Positions 24,390 to 34,676 of a stretch of DNA of 64,000 nt are shown here, in pieces (position 1 is the first letter of the stretch; each line of letters opens with the position of its first letter). The DNA is from Chlorocebus sabaeus (Eukaryota; Chordata; Mammalia; Primates; Cercopithecidae). The DNA lies in contig NC_132904.1 of NCBI RefSeq assembly GCF_047675955.1, positions 88,107,447 through 88,171,446 of the forward strand. Direction: 5' to 3'. The translations under genes were made by a program, and so were the position numbers. The notes beneath the pieces were generated by a model. That model searched no databases and had not been told where the DNA came from. It was given only the letters and a program-made list of their open reading frames with translations.

Positions 24390-24918
24390 ACCCAGTGTAT
24401 GACTCTGAAACCAAAGCCAGATAAGGATACTATAAGAAAGTAAACAAACAATACAAAACAAAACAAAAATCCACTACAGATTGAAATTCCTCATGAACAA
24501 AAATCTTCAACAATATTAGGGAGCTGAATTAAAGAACACCTTGAAGAAATCATTCACCATGATTATAAGAGGTTTATCCTTGGGATAGAAAGATAGTTCA
24601 ACACATACAAATCAATAAATGTGATATACCACATTAACAAAATAAAGGATAAAAATTATATAATCATCTCAATAGATGCAGAAAAAGCACTTGACAGAAT
24701 TCAGCATCCCTTCATGATCAAAATTCTTAACATATTAGATATAGAGGGAATGTATGTCAATACAATAAAAACCATATACACCAAACATGCAGCCAAAATC
24801 ATTCTCAACAAGAAAATTAGAAGTGTTTCCTTTTAGATCAAGGAAAGAGACAAGGCTGCCCATTGTTGCCACTTCTTTTTGACATATAACTGAAAGTCCT
24901 AGCCTGGGTGATTAGGCA

Positions 24919-24965
24919 AAAAATAAAATAAAATAAAATAAAATAAAATAAAATAAAATAAAATA
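24919..24965. repeat. (AAAAT)n pentanucleotide repeat
   Basis: About nine perfect units lie inside L1M ORF2 homology. It is likely a polymorphic expansion of an A-rich coding stretch. Confidence 0.93.
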
Positions 24966-26499
24966 CATCACAATAAGAAAGGGAAAAGAAAAATTATCTC
25001 TATTTTCAGATGACATGATCTGATATGTAGAAAATCCTGAAGACTCTAGCAAGAAACTGTTAGAAATGGCGTTCAGTAAATTCGCAGAATACAAAATCAA
25101 CATAGAAAAATCAGTAGTGTTTCTATGTACTAAAAATAAACTATCTGAAAAGGGAATTAAGGAAACAGTTTCATTTACAAATACAAATAAATATAATAAA
25201 ATACTTAAGTATAAATTTAACGAAGGAAGTAAAAGACTTGTATACTGAAAACAATAAAACACTGATAAAATAATCTTTTAAATAATAAGTAAATGGAAAG
25301 ATAGCCCATGTTGATGGATTTAAATAATTCATATTGTGAAATATCCATACCACTCAAAGAGATCTAAAGATTTAATGCAATCCCTATCAAAATTCCAATG
25401 TTATTTTTCACATAAAATTTCTTAAAAATTATTAAATTTGTTCAGAACGTCAAAAAAGCTCAAATGACAAAACAATCTTGAGCAAAAAGAACAAAGCTGA
25501 CTGAATCACACTGTCAGATTTCAAAACATATTAAAGCAATTATAAAAAATACTGCATGGTAGTGGCATGAAAACAGACACATTGACCAATAGAACAGGAT
25601 AGAAATTCTAGAAATAAACCCACATATCTATGGTCAATTGATTCTTCACAAACGTATCAAGATTACACAATGAGGAAATATAGTCTCTTCAATAAATAGT
25701 GTTTGGGAAAATTGTCCATCCACATGCAAAATAATACAATTGGATTTTTATAACTCATACAAAACTCAATACAAAATGGATTAACAACTTGTTCTTATAA
25801 TATTCAGCTTTATATAAAGGAAAAGAATTATGTCATTTGCAATAACAGAGATGAACCTGGAGGCCATTATGCTATGAGAAATAAGCCAGGCACAGAAATA
25901 CAATTACCACATGATCTCATATGTGAAATTAAAAAAAGTTTAACTCATAGGAGTTCAGAGTAGAATGATGGTTACCAGAGGTTGGAGGATTAGCGGGAGG
26001 GAGAGAGGGAATGGGGAGTTGTTGCTCAAAGGGTACAAAGTCTCAAATAAAAAGAATAAGTTTTGAGATCTATTGCAAAGCAGGGTGACTATAGTTAATA
26101 AATATGTATTGTATATTTCAAAACAACTAAGAGTAAATTGCAAATGTCTTACCATAAAAAATTATAGGGGAGCAAGATAATGGATATACTAATTATTTGT
26201 TTTAATTTTTATACATTTCATATATATACATACATGTATATATGAAAATATCATTGTACCCATAAATGTATTTAATTATGATTTGTCAATTAAAATAACA
26301 TTAATAAAAACATTTAAAAAACTTTATTTTAAAGGCAAAAAAAGAAAAAATATGAAGCTGTATATTTTGAATGATCCATGGGTATCAGAGTAATATTATT
26401 TTCTGTTGTCCTTTTTTGCATTAATTTTCATATTCTTGAATATTGGTGTTAGAACATGAAAATATATGTACCCACGCAAACACATATATACACACATAC

Positions 26500-27400
26500 T
26501 GTATGTTGAGTTATCTTGTTGATTTGTTAGAGCTTTATCTGTGTTATAGATATTTGTGTTTTATGTGGAATCTATGTTGTAAAAATGCTTTCCAACCCCT
26601 TTCAATTTTCTACTGATTTTGCTTATGGCATCTTTTGCCAAACAAAGCTTTAATTTTATACACATAAATATAGATTTTTTTATTGCAGATTCTGAATTTC
26701 CTATTTGTTCAAAAAAATCCCTTCCATGTTAGATGATGTGTGTGATCTAGATTTTCTTTGAACATATCTATCTAGATGTATAAAACCTAGAATTTAGAAT
26801 TGTGTATGATGTGAAATAGGCATATATTTTTATTTTCTTTTGATAGATGATCATTTATTAAACAAGTCATTTTCCCATTGAGTTGAAATATTATCTCAAT
26901 CATATTTTAAGTACTCATATATATAAAAATAATTTCTGGATCCCTATTGTGTTGCATTATTTCATATTTTGTTGTTCCTGCTATTGCTGTTGTTTTCTGC
27001 TGATTCCCATACCTATATAATATTAATTTGATTAAAATGTATCTATAAAATGTTTCAATATTGGGCAAAGCGAGTCCATTTTCATTTTATCCTTTCCGCT
27101 TTGAATACATTTATTGGTTCTTCTTCAGCATTTGTCCTTCCAAATCTTCAAGTGATTTTAAATGCATTTAAAATAATTTGATACATTTCAAAGATAATAC
27201 TTCTTCCCTAGAAAATATCTTTTCTAATTGGCAGATAACTAAATGTGTATATTAATTTTAACAGAATATACATTTAAATATTCTCACCCATCAACATAAA
27301 TATTTTAGTTGCTTTAATAAAATTATGTATTTTTTAATCTATCTTTCCCATTTCGTTCATTTTTAAATATGTATTGTCTTTGTCACTGCTCTGAATAGAT
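26500..27400 (-). repeat. Ancient L1M ORF2 fragment, antisense
   Basis: In + orientation the landmarks 'tatggcatcttttgccaaac-aaagcttt', 'gtgtatgatgtgaaatagg', 'catttattaaacaagtc' and 'ttgggcaaagcgagtcc' follow the order of the reverse complement of L1M ORF2 C-terminal sequence. It is highly diverged, and its ends are approximate. Confidence 0.6.
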
Positions 27401-27574
27401 TTTTCTCCATGTCTATTTTCTTGGTTTTTACTTTAATGAAAAATCACCTTTGGTTTTTTATTATTCTTCTTATGTGCAATCACACTGGAAATTTGTTTTA
27501 TTATTTCAAACAGCTTTAAAGTATAGTTGCTTGGATTTGTAGGCATAAAATATGTCAGTAAATATAGATCATTT

Positions 27575-27730
27575 TACTGTCTCAGTTGTTTTCTTAAAAT
27601 GATGATAATAGTACCTACTTTATAACATCTCTATGAGGAATAAAGGAATTAAAATACACAAAACATTTTGAAAAGCACTTAGCATATTAGTACTTAATAA
27701 GTGTTAGCTATTAATGGTCGTGATAGGCAT
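27575..27730 (+). repeat. MIR SINE
   Basis: Contains 'aatgatgataatagtaccta', 'gaaaagcacttagcatat' and 'gtacttaataagtgttagcta', the conserved 3' half of MIR in order. Confidence 0.8.
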
Positions 27731-27919
27731 TCCTGTCTAGTTTCTCACTTTAGTTAAAATGACTTACATGTATTTCCATGTGCGAGGATATTCTAGTACC
27801 CATTGCTTTTCTCCTTCTTGGCCAGATACAGAAATACTATGTACTTTGATTGTTAGCTTGTTTTAAATGCTAGTGTTCTGAAAGAAAAAAGAAAGGGGTT
27901 GTCTAGTGTCAATTAGATC

Positions 27920-28130
27920 TGGTTGCAAATCAAAATTTAAAATCTCTACAATTTTGGTCAAGCTACTTAAGCTCTCAATCTGAAGCTTCTGTTTTTATAC
28001 ACATAAAACCAGGGGCTAGATGCTCCTTATATTCCTGGGTTTTTTGAGTATTAAATGAGATCATAATCACAAAATATTGACTACAATTTCTGGTAAAACA
28101 GTAGGTGTTCGGCTCATTTTAACACTTCCT
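27920..28130 (+). repeat. MIR SINE
   Basis: The order 'ttggtcaagctacttaagctctcaa', 'ttgagtattaaatgagatca' and 'aaacagtaggtgttcggctc' fits MIR core plus 3' half. It is the second sense MIR within 600 bp. Confidence 0.7.
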
Positions 28131-29190
28131 TTTCCCTTCATTTCCATCATTTTAGGAAGGCCTTTTGTATGTATACAACTTTCAAATGATCGGTAAAAAT
28201 ATTGTGTTGCCTTTTACTACCAGCACTTAATCATGATCATCAGCCCTTACCTAACTGAATCAAAACAAACAAGATCCTTTAATTTATTACCTAAACATAT
28301 TTCTATATCTTAATATAACCCCTGCAATAGACAAATTAGAACCAATCAACTTCTGAGAGCCTATGCTTAAGAAATGTCACACCACAGAACTATACACAGG
28401 GCTTTTGACATTCTCTAGAATAAAAAATACATTAGAGGCTAGCATTGATGGTGGTACCAATACTTTTAGTGATAGAATAATCCCAGCATTTAAAATTCAG
28501 TTCTCCAAAATCCCATGTTTGCATATTTAGGATGCATGTTTAAACAATATATTCTTTTAAAATTATATTTATACACAAAGTAATGCTCATTCATCACAAA
28601 TGCAAAGGCAACTCAAAACCAGAGTGCCAGAGTTAGCATCTTTTAAATAAGCATCTCTATACCATACACTGAGAGTAGGATTACAATCAGTAAATCATCC
28701 TGTGTCTGGGAACAAATATGAACTACAAACTAATGAAGTAAGCATTTTTGGTTAATTAGAATCAATAGTGTCATCCTTTAATTAAACACTATCGATTGCA
28801 TTATACAGAGGCAGCCTTTTGAAATGATATAGTCTTATGCAATAAACCTTTCCTTGCAAAAATATGTCAGGGACAAGTTTCCTTTGACTTGGACTATCCC
28901 CTTTCTACACATGCCAATATGATAGCATTTTACATTTATAAAGTCAGAACTGAAGGGATGTCCAAACACTTACTATATGATATTTGGTGCCATGATGTGT
29001 TATTGAAGTTTCCTGTGGACTGACACAGAAGCCTGTTTATGAGAAAGGTATTGTCTAGTCATAAAGAGCTTAATTTATCTGGTTATAATTTTAAAATATG
29101 TTGAAGAGTTACTTCATTATACAGTAATATTTTTTTAAACAAAATTTTACTTTTAATTATCTCAACATTTTTTAAAAGTATGATTTTTGC
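28131..29190. other. Unique DNA
   Basis: No repeat family or gene recognised. Confidence 0.4.
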
Positions 29191-29194
29191 CCAA

Positions 29195-29310
29195 ATCCTC
29201 CACTGTTACAAGCCTTGTGAAGGCAGAAATTGTGTCTATTTTGCTCATCATGGCTTATCTTTTGCTGAACACATAAATAGTATAAAATTAATATGCAATG
29301 AATATTACTT
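29195..29310 (+). repeat. Probable L2 3' end
   Basis: 'ttgtgaaggcagaaattgtgt', 'ttgctcatcatggctta' and 'gaacacataaatag' parallel the conserved L2 3' UTR ('gagggcagggactttgtct ... cctggcacatagtag'). Low identity. Confidence 0.45.
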
Positions 29311-29684
29311 AGTTAGCAAGTTATTTTCTTCGAGGTCCCATCTGAGGGATGTGGACAGATAGGATCTAACAGCCAGGAAGCCAACAGAAATCTTTAAATG
29401 CCATGTTACTATGCTCACATTTTGCTTGGTTACATGGAAGTCATAAGGATCGCTCCTATTGTTAAAGACTTACTGTATTGTCATCCTCAGTCTACCACTT
29501 AGTTTTGCACCATTCACCATTCTCACTTTCAGAAAATCCTTTCTTACATGTGTTATAAATATCTCATGGTATAGTTTTAAGCATATTTCCTAATGTTCTC
29601 TCAGTGTTGGAAATGGAGGATAGCTGAGCATTAAATCTATATCTGTTTTAAAACCATTGACGTGAAATCACCTTAGAAAGATGA

Positions 29685-30005
29685 ATAAGTTACCATAGTG
29701 TCTTAATATGTTACATTTCTTTGGAAGTAAATGAGGAAATTACGCATGTATAAACAGAGCAAAACAAATATGAGAACACATTAAGAGGACTCCTTTTCTT
29801 CAGAAGATTAAAAAAATTATCCCAAATCCTTTATAATTTCCCCATAAGCTTCATGTTGCAATTGTTTGAACTGAGTTTTCAATAAATGAAATTTAACTAA
29901 CAGTAACTGAATGCCAGATTTGAATTGGCTCCAGGTCAGGTACTGTGAGAAAATCCAAAGAAATGGAAGAATAGCCGCAAAGTCAAGAAGTAACAGAGAC
30001 AGCGA
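29685..30005 (+). repeat. Copy A of an uncharacterised local duplication
   Basis: This segment aligns collinearly with 33131-33440 in the same orientation. Shared blocks include 'ctttggaagt', 'acaaaacaaat/caaaacaaat', 'agcttcat-ttgcaattgt', 'tcaataaatg', 'agtaactg-atgccag' and 'tccaaagaaatg/tacaaagaaatg'. By eye roughly three quarters of positions match. I recognise no transposon family in it. A minus-strand open frame of 71 codons (29817-30032) overlaps it but is not preserved in copy B. Confidence 0.75.
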
Positions 30006-30039
30006 TATAAAAGTGAAAAAGACCAATGCCAAAGTCCTG

Positions 30040-30235
30040 GCAAAATTTGCTACCTGTAAAGCACATAACTTTGAGCATAATATTTGACTTTACCAAGGTT
30101 CAGGTATTTTATTTATAAAATGGGGATAAAAAATAACTTATTAGTTTATTTTTTGTAAGGATTAATTGGAATATTATGCTAAAGGTGCTTAGTACATTGC
30201 CTGGTATGTTATTAATCTTAGCTATTCTTATTAGC
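30040..30235 (+). repeat. MIR SINE
   Basis: 'tttataaaatggggataaaa', 'aaggattaattggaatatta' and 'ggtgcttagtacattgcctgg' followed by an AT-rich 3' part are the MIR landmarks in order. Confidence 0.8.
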
Positions 30236-31181
30236 CATGACTCCTTTCCTCAAAACATTATTTGGAGATACAACCCTGTTCGAATAGCCCTCAGTCTGAT
30301 GATGTTTCTATTATACCTCTCAGGTTGTTATGCAGCTACTTGTTCCGCTTCATTTCATAAACTTACTATATCAGCAATTTTGGCAGGGAGGGGGCCGCTA
30401 TAGCTTATATATTAGCAGGAATACATGTACAAATGCAGTTTGCACCACTTTAAGCTAAGGTGAGCAGTTCATTACCAAAGTTAGTAGTACGTACCAGGAA
30501 ATTTTAGCTGGTCAAGGCCTGGAGTTATGATGTAGGTAAGTTGTTGATTAATGAATGTGACATCAGCAAAACTGCCTAGTTAGGTTGTTTGGACCCTCAG
30601 CTGTCTTTAGAGGGTAAGGGGAACAGAAGGTTGATAGCATGAGTTTACCTTTTCCCTCAAACCTGAAAAATGAGGAGGTAATGCCTATAGTTGTCCCTTA
30701 ACACTGAGAGACAACTGAGGTTAGTGGGTAAGGAAGCATGGCAAGGTATGAGAAGTGCAAGTGTTGTAGCTTTGTTCAATTTATTAAAATGCACCCAGGT
30801 AGGGGCATTGATGGAATTTGATCTATAGGCCAAATTATTTCATTTGAGCTACTGAACCAAGAACCCACATTTTAAGATGTAATAACCCTAATAATGCCGT
30901 CTGCTACTTGGGATAAATGAGAGTGTCTTTAGCTACTCACTCAATGGAGGCTACTGAAGATAGAGTTTAGTGGCATCAGGAGCAGAGCATAGGTACACAC
31001 TGAGGCCAGAAAGCACATTCCACGTTACCAAGCCCATGCCACAAATAAGACAAGAAGGTCGCACCACCTGACATAATATTTGCAGGGCTCCTTTGAGATT
31101 ACTCCCATGAAACTGTGTTTCAAATCAAATGAGAGTATTCCTGCCATTTTGGGGGAAGAAGGAAAGATGAAGAAAAACCAC
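30236..31181. other. Unique DNA
   Basis: No recognised repeat. The open frame at 30176-30403 overlaps the MIR 3' end and has no supporting features. Confidence 0.4.
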
Positions 31182-31558
31182 TGCTATGGGTGAAATATTT
31201 GTTCTCTCCAAAACTCATGTTAAAATTTAATTGTCATTTTAACAATATTAAGAGGGGACTTTGAAGTGGTGATTAGGCCACGAGAGCTCCTCCTTTATGA
31301 GTAGGTTAGTGGCATTTTGGTGGGAGTGGAATCTTTATAAAAGGATGACCTCAGCCTCCTTTTCTCTCTTTCTCTCTCTCTCTCTCTCACTTTCTCATTT
31401 TCCCCTATGAGATGGCACAGGAAGAAGTGCTCACGTGATACTGCTGCCTTAATCTTGGGCTTTCCAGCCTCCAGAACTATACAAAAATAAATTTTAATTC
31501 TGTATTAATTACCAAATATTTGGTATTCTGTTATAGCAGTAAAAACTGAACTAAGACA
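31182..31558 (+). mobile_element. Solo MaLR LTR (MST-type)
   Basis: It starts 'tgctatgggtgaaatattt' and ends 'actaagaca'. Internal blocks 'aaaactcatgttaaaattta', 'ggtgattaggccacgag', 'ttataaaaggatgacctc', a (TC)n tract at 31365-31388 and 'tccagcctccagaacta' are in MST LTR order. No internal region follows, so it is a solo LTR formed by LTR-LTR recombination. A convincing 5-bp duplication was not found. Confidence 0.83.
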
Positions 31559-32737
31559 CCAACCTTAAATGTGTATTTCTTGCCCCAAAAGGAGAATAAT
31601 ATCTAATATTGCCATATTCAGAAGTCGAATCACACCTTGGCTCAAAAAAACTGAGATTTGGGGGTCCTAGATTTTATTCCCAAGATCTTTCCACCAGGTA
31701 AAGTTCCATGTAATCTCTCATGTATCTATACTATTAATTCTAGTAAACCAAACTTTATGATTGCAAATCAGGAGAATAAAATAATAATGACAAAAGTATT
31801 CTGATTTTAATTTATATGTGTTGCTATATATGCTTTAAAAATGTATTTTAATAATACATTTTTAATAATTGGCAACACCTGAATTTTATTGAGATCCCTA
31901 CAATAAGCAAAGCTCTTAGAGAGTTTGAGGTCACATAATAATGAGCTAACATAACACATAGATAGCAATCTCCATCTTTCATACAACTCACGAAAAATGC
32001 AAATATAGAACTTAACAGACAGCAGTCCTGCAGCCACCACTGGTGATTTTCACTTCAGACCTTTTGATGACAAGTTCTCACAATTACAGAGAACACAACA
32101 GGAATAAATCATTTCTGTCCAAATGTTTCACACCCTTATCATCACAGATGTATACCATTTTAGGTGCCAAATGATAAATTTAGTTGAACTATTGTTATTG
32201 AAGGAAAAAAAAATGTAACTACCGAAGAATATTCAAAGTTTTAGTTTTCTGAATTACCTCTCAGGGATCACAAATCTTTTGAAGAAACTGACTCATATAA
32301 CTGTCAATGGTGAGCATCCTAGGAAAAATAAGGAAAAATACATGATACGTAACAATGTCTACTCTGATGATGATGTCCCAATCTGTATCATGGTTGAAGG
32401 TCTAGTACCCTGAATATAAAGATATTTGCTTTTATTTGCAAGGGAAGTAAAGTATTGTTCAAGAAATGCTTCTTATTGCTTACTGCTTTGTGTAAGGCAT
32501 TATTCAAGACATTGCAGGAATACTGAGGAAGCCTTCCAAATGTTAAATATGAATAATTAGATTGAGGAAGTTACAAATAGGAGTTTATCTATTTAGAAAT
32601 GATTTAATTGGGCTCAGTATATTGACAGATGTGATTATCAGGAATACATCAAAGATAATATTTTAGCAAGATGAGTTGATAGAGATCTTGAGAGTATTTC
32701 CACTTTTGAGGAACAGGGACTACCAAACAAATAACCT
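31559..32737. other. Unique DNA
   Basis: No recognised repeat or gene. The minus-strand frame at 31807-32040 lacks recognisable features. Confidence 0.4.
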
Positions 32738-33098
32738 TTTTCTGGTGGAGTCTTTAGGTTTCCCCAAACACAAGATTATATCATCTGCAAACAAGAATAA
32801 TTTGACTTCTTCCATTTCAGTTTGGATGCTTTATGTCTATCCCCTGTCTGATTACTCTAGCTAGAACTTCCAGTAGTATATTGAATAACAGTGGTGAAAG
32901 TGGGCAACTTCGTCACATTCCAGATCTTAGAGGAAAGGTTTTCTGTTTTTTTTTTTTTTACCATTTAGTATGGTACTAGCGATGGGTCTGTAGTATATGG
33001 CTTTTATTATGTTGAGGTATGTTCCTTATATGCCCAGTATTTTGAGAGTTTTTATCATGAAGGGAGGTTTAATTTTTTCAAATGCTTTTTCCAAATAC
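32738..33098 (-). repeat. Internal L1 ORF2 (RT region) fragment, antisense
   Basis: In + orientation 'tggtggagtctttaggtt', 'atatcatctgcaaacaagaa' (reverse complement of the FADD-motif region), 'gaataacagtggtgaaagtgg' and 'atgttgaggtatgttcctta' are L1 RT sequence of older L1P/L1MA type. It lacks both the L1 3' end and any 5' end. It is therefore not a simple target-primed insertion, but a rearranged or doubly truncated piece. Confidence 0.82.
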
Positions 33099-33130
33099 CT
33101 TTTTTAACAGTAATTTCTTTCATTGGTCAA

Positions 33131-33440
33131 CAGTTACCAAAAAAAAGGTAACATTACATATCTTTGGAAGTGAGTGGGAAATTATGGATCCATAAACAAG
33201 ACAAAACAAATAGAACATTTTAAGAGCAGGCTTTCTCTTTAGTAGACTAGAGTATTCAAGATTATCACTTCTCAAAGGCTTCATCTTGCAATTGTCTAAA
33301 ATGAGTCTTCAATAAATGCAATTCAATCAATAGTAACTGGATGCCAGGTTTGAACTAACTCCAGCTTATCTGCTATGAGGAAATACAAAGAAATGAAAGG
33401 AAAACAGCAAAGTACAGTAGTGATTGGCATAGGAGATGAG
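33131..33440 (+). repeat. Copy B of the uncharacterised local duplication
   Basis: Direct-orientation partner of 29685-30005, about 3.4 kb downstream. Homology begins close to the end of the internal L1 fragment and fades near 33440 ('cagcaaagtacag' versus 'ccgcaaagtcaag'). Small gaps distinguish the copies, including a shorter middle section here. Confidence 0.75.
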
Positions 33441-34384
33441 TCTCCTAGTTAGATGATGCCTGTTAGGCCATTATTAATAATTAAGATGGCAAACTCTTAT
33501 TGTAGTTCAGTTTTTAGAATGTAGTATATGCCTATATTTTAGTTTTTAGAAAACATTTGGTTGTTAGGAATATGCTTTAGAAATATTGATGTATTACATA
33601 TGCTAAGAAGGAGGGGAAATTCATAACTTCTAAATGTTACAAAAAAGATTTATGAATGCATCACATTTTTTCTATGGTACAGAGAATATTTTGAAGTTAT
33701 CAAGCACACCTTTTGTTTTATGCTGCTGTTGTGCCAGAAAAGTTAGATAAAACTTCTGTCTTTCCCTTGAACGGACAAGGTGACCAATCTTACTAGCAGA
33801 ACCATGGCCAACCCCTTCTCTATGCACTGCACTTTGTCAATAACAATAATATCTATAAAGTCTGCTTGTGCTAGGAGTACACTCCTTTCTCCTCATCTGA
33901 ATGAAATGTAGGTATTTTAGTTTTGCTTTCTCCATTCATATGAGTAGGTAAGGAACATTTTCTTTTAAATATAACTCTAGAACACTAGGTAATCACACTG
34001 TTATTTGAAATAATGAATTAAATTATCTACTAACCAGTAAACTGGGTAGAAAATTAAAACAATGATTTTATAATGCTGTGTTTTATGACTATTGGGTTAA
34101 AAAACAAACTACTGTAAGCATTCATTTGTAAATGGGGTATGTTGTACCTTATTTTCTAACTCACTGAAACATCTGCAACACCTTTATGGATCAAGAAAAT
34201 TACAAAGTAAGTACATTATTTGTGAGATGAGACTATAGACATTTCATACATAGAATATGAAGTGAATGAATGCATGTATATATGAAACTATTTAAAGCAT
34301 AACCGTATAATTACAGCTCTTTTTATCTGAAAGTAAAACACATCATTTGTTTACTATATTTACTAGGCACCTTCTTTGAGGGTT
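33441..34384. other. Unique DNA
   Basis: No recognised repeat or gene. Confidence 0.4.
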
Positions 34385-34676
34385 TTGTTTGCTTGTTTGT
34401 TTGCTAGTTTTGCTCTGTTGCCCAGACTGGAGTGCAATAGCGCGATCTCGGCTCACTGCCACCTCCACCTCCTGCCTCCTTCAAGCGATTCTCCTGCCTC
34501 AAAGTAGCTGGGATTACAGGCACCCGCTACCACGTCTGGCTAATTTTTTCTACTTTTAGTAGAGACGGGGTTTCACCATGTTGACCAGGCTGGTCTCGAA
34601 CTCCTGACCTCAGGTGATCTGCCCACCTTGGTCTCCCAAATGCTGGGATTACAGGCGTGAGCCACTGTGCCCAGCC
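34385..34676 (-). mobile_element. Antisense AluS
   Basis: Reverse-complement dimeric Alu with 'gaccaggctggtctcgaac' and 'tcaggtgatctgcccacc', which mark AluS rather than AluY. The tail is a short GTTT-rich tract. A stretch of the left-hand arm near 34480-34505 is shortened. Confidence 0.9.

Larger units (their letters stand above)
21253..25880 (+). pseudogene. L1M ORF2 remnant (endonuclease, RT, C-terminal), split by insertions
   Basis: The endonuclease part begins near 21253 and continues past the AluJ. The RT part resumes after the antisense L1P. At 24621-24836 a readable stretch shows the L1 RT signature 'IIISIDAEKALDRIQHPF'. The catalytic motif region near 25005-25020 reads as 'ttttcagatgacatgatctga', i.e. 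an F-S-D-D-like motif followed by a stop. Many frameshifts and stops are present, and an (AAAAT)n expansion at 24919-24965 has replaced coding sequence. Confidence 0.75.
18108..26335 (+). mobile_element. Near full-length old L1M (L1MA/L1MB-like), interrupted by four insertions
   Basis: One LINE can be followed in order: 5' UTR from about 18108 ('atcagcaagatgagatagg'), ORF1 homology about 19600-20335, inter-ORF spacer 20708-21176, ORF2 from 21253, and a 3' UTR from about 25940 ('gttgaggattagcgggaggg', 'ggtgactatagttaataaat') to a poly-A end near 26300-26335. It is split by an L1PA 3' piece (20397-20707), an L1 3' tip (21177-21250), an AluJ (22421-22742) and an antisense L1P (23064-24389). Each time the L1M text resumes where it stopped. 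The 3' UTR wording suggests L1MA8-10 or L1MB; the subfamily is inference. Confidence 0.85.
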
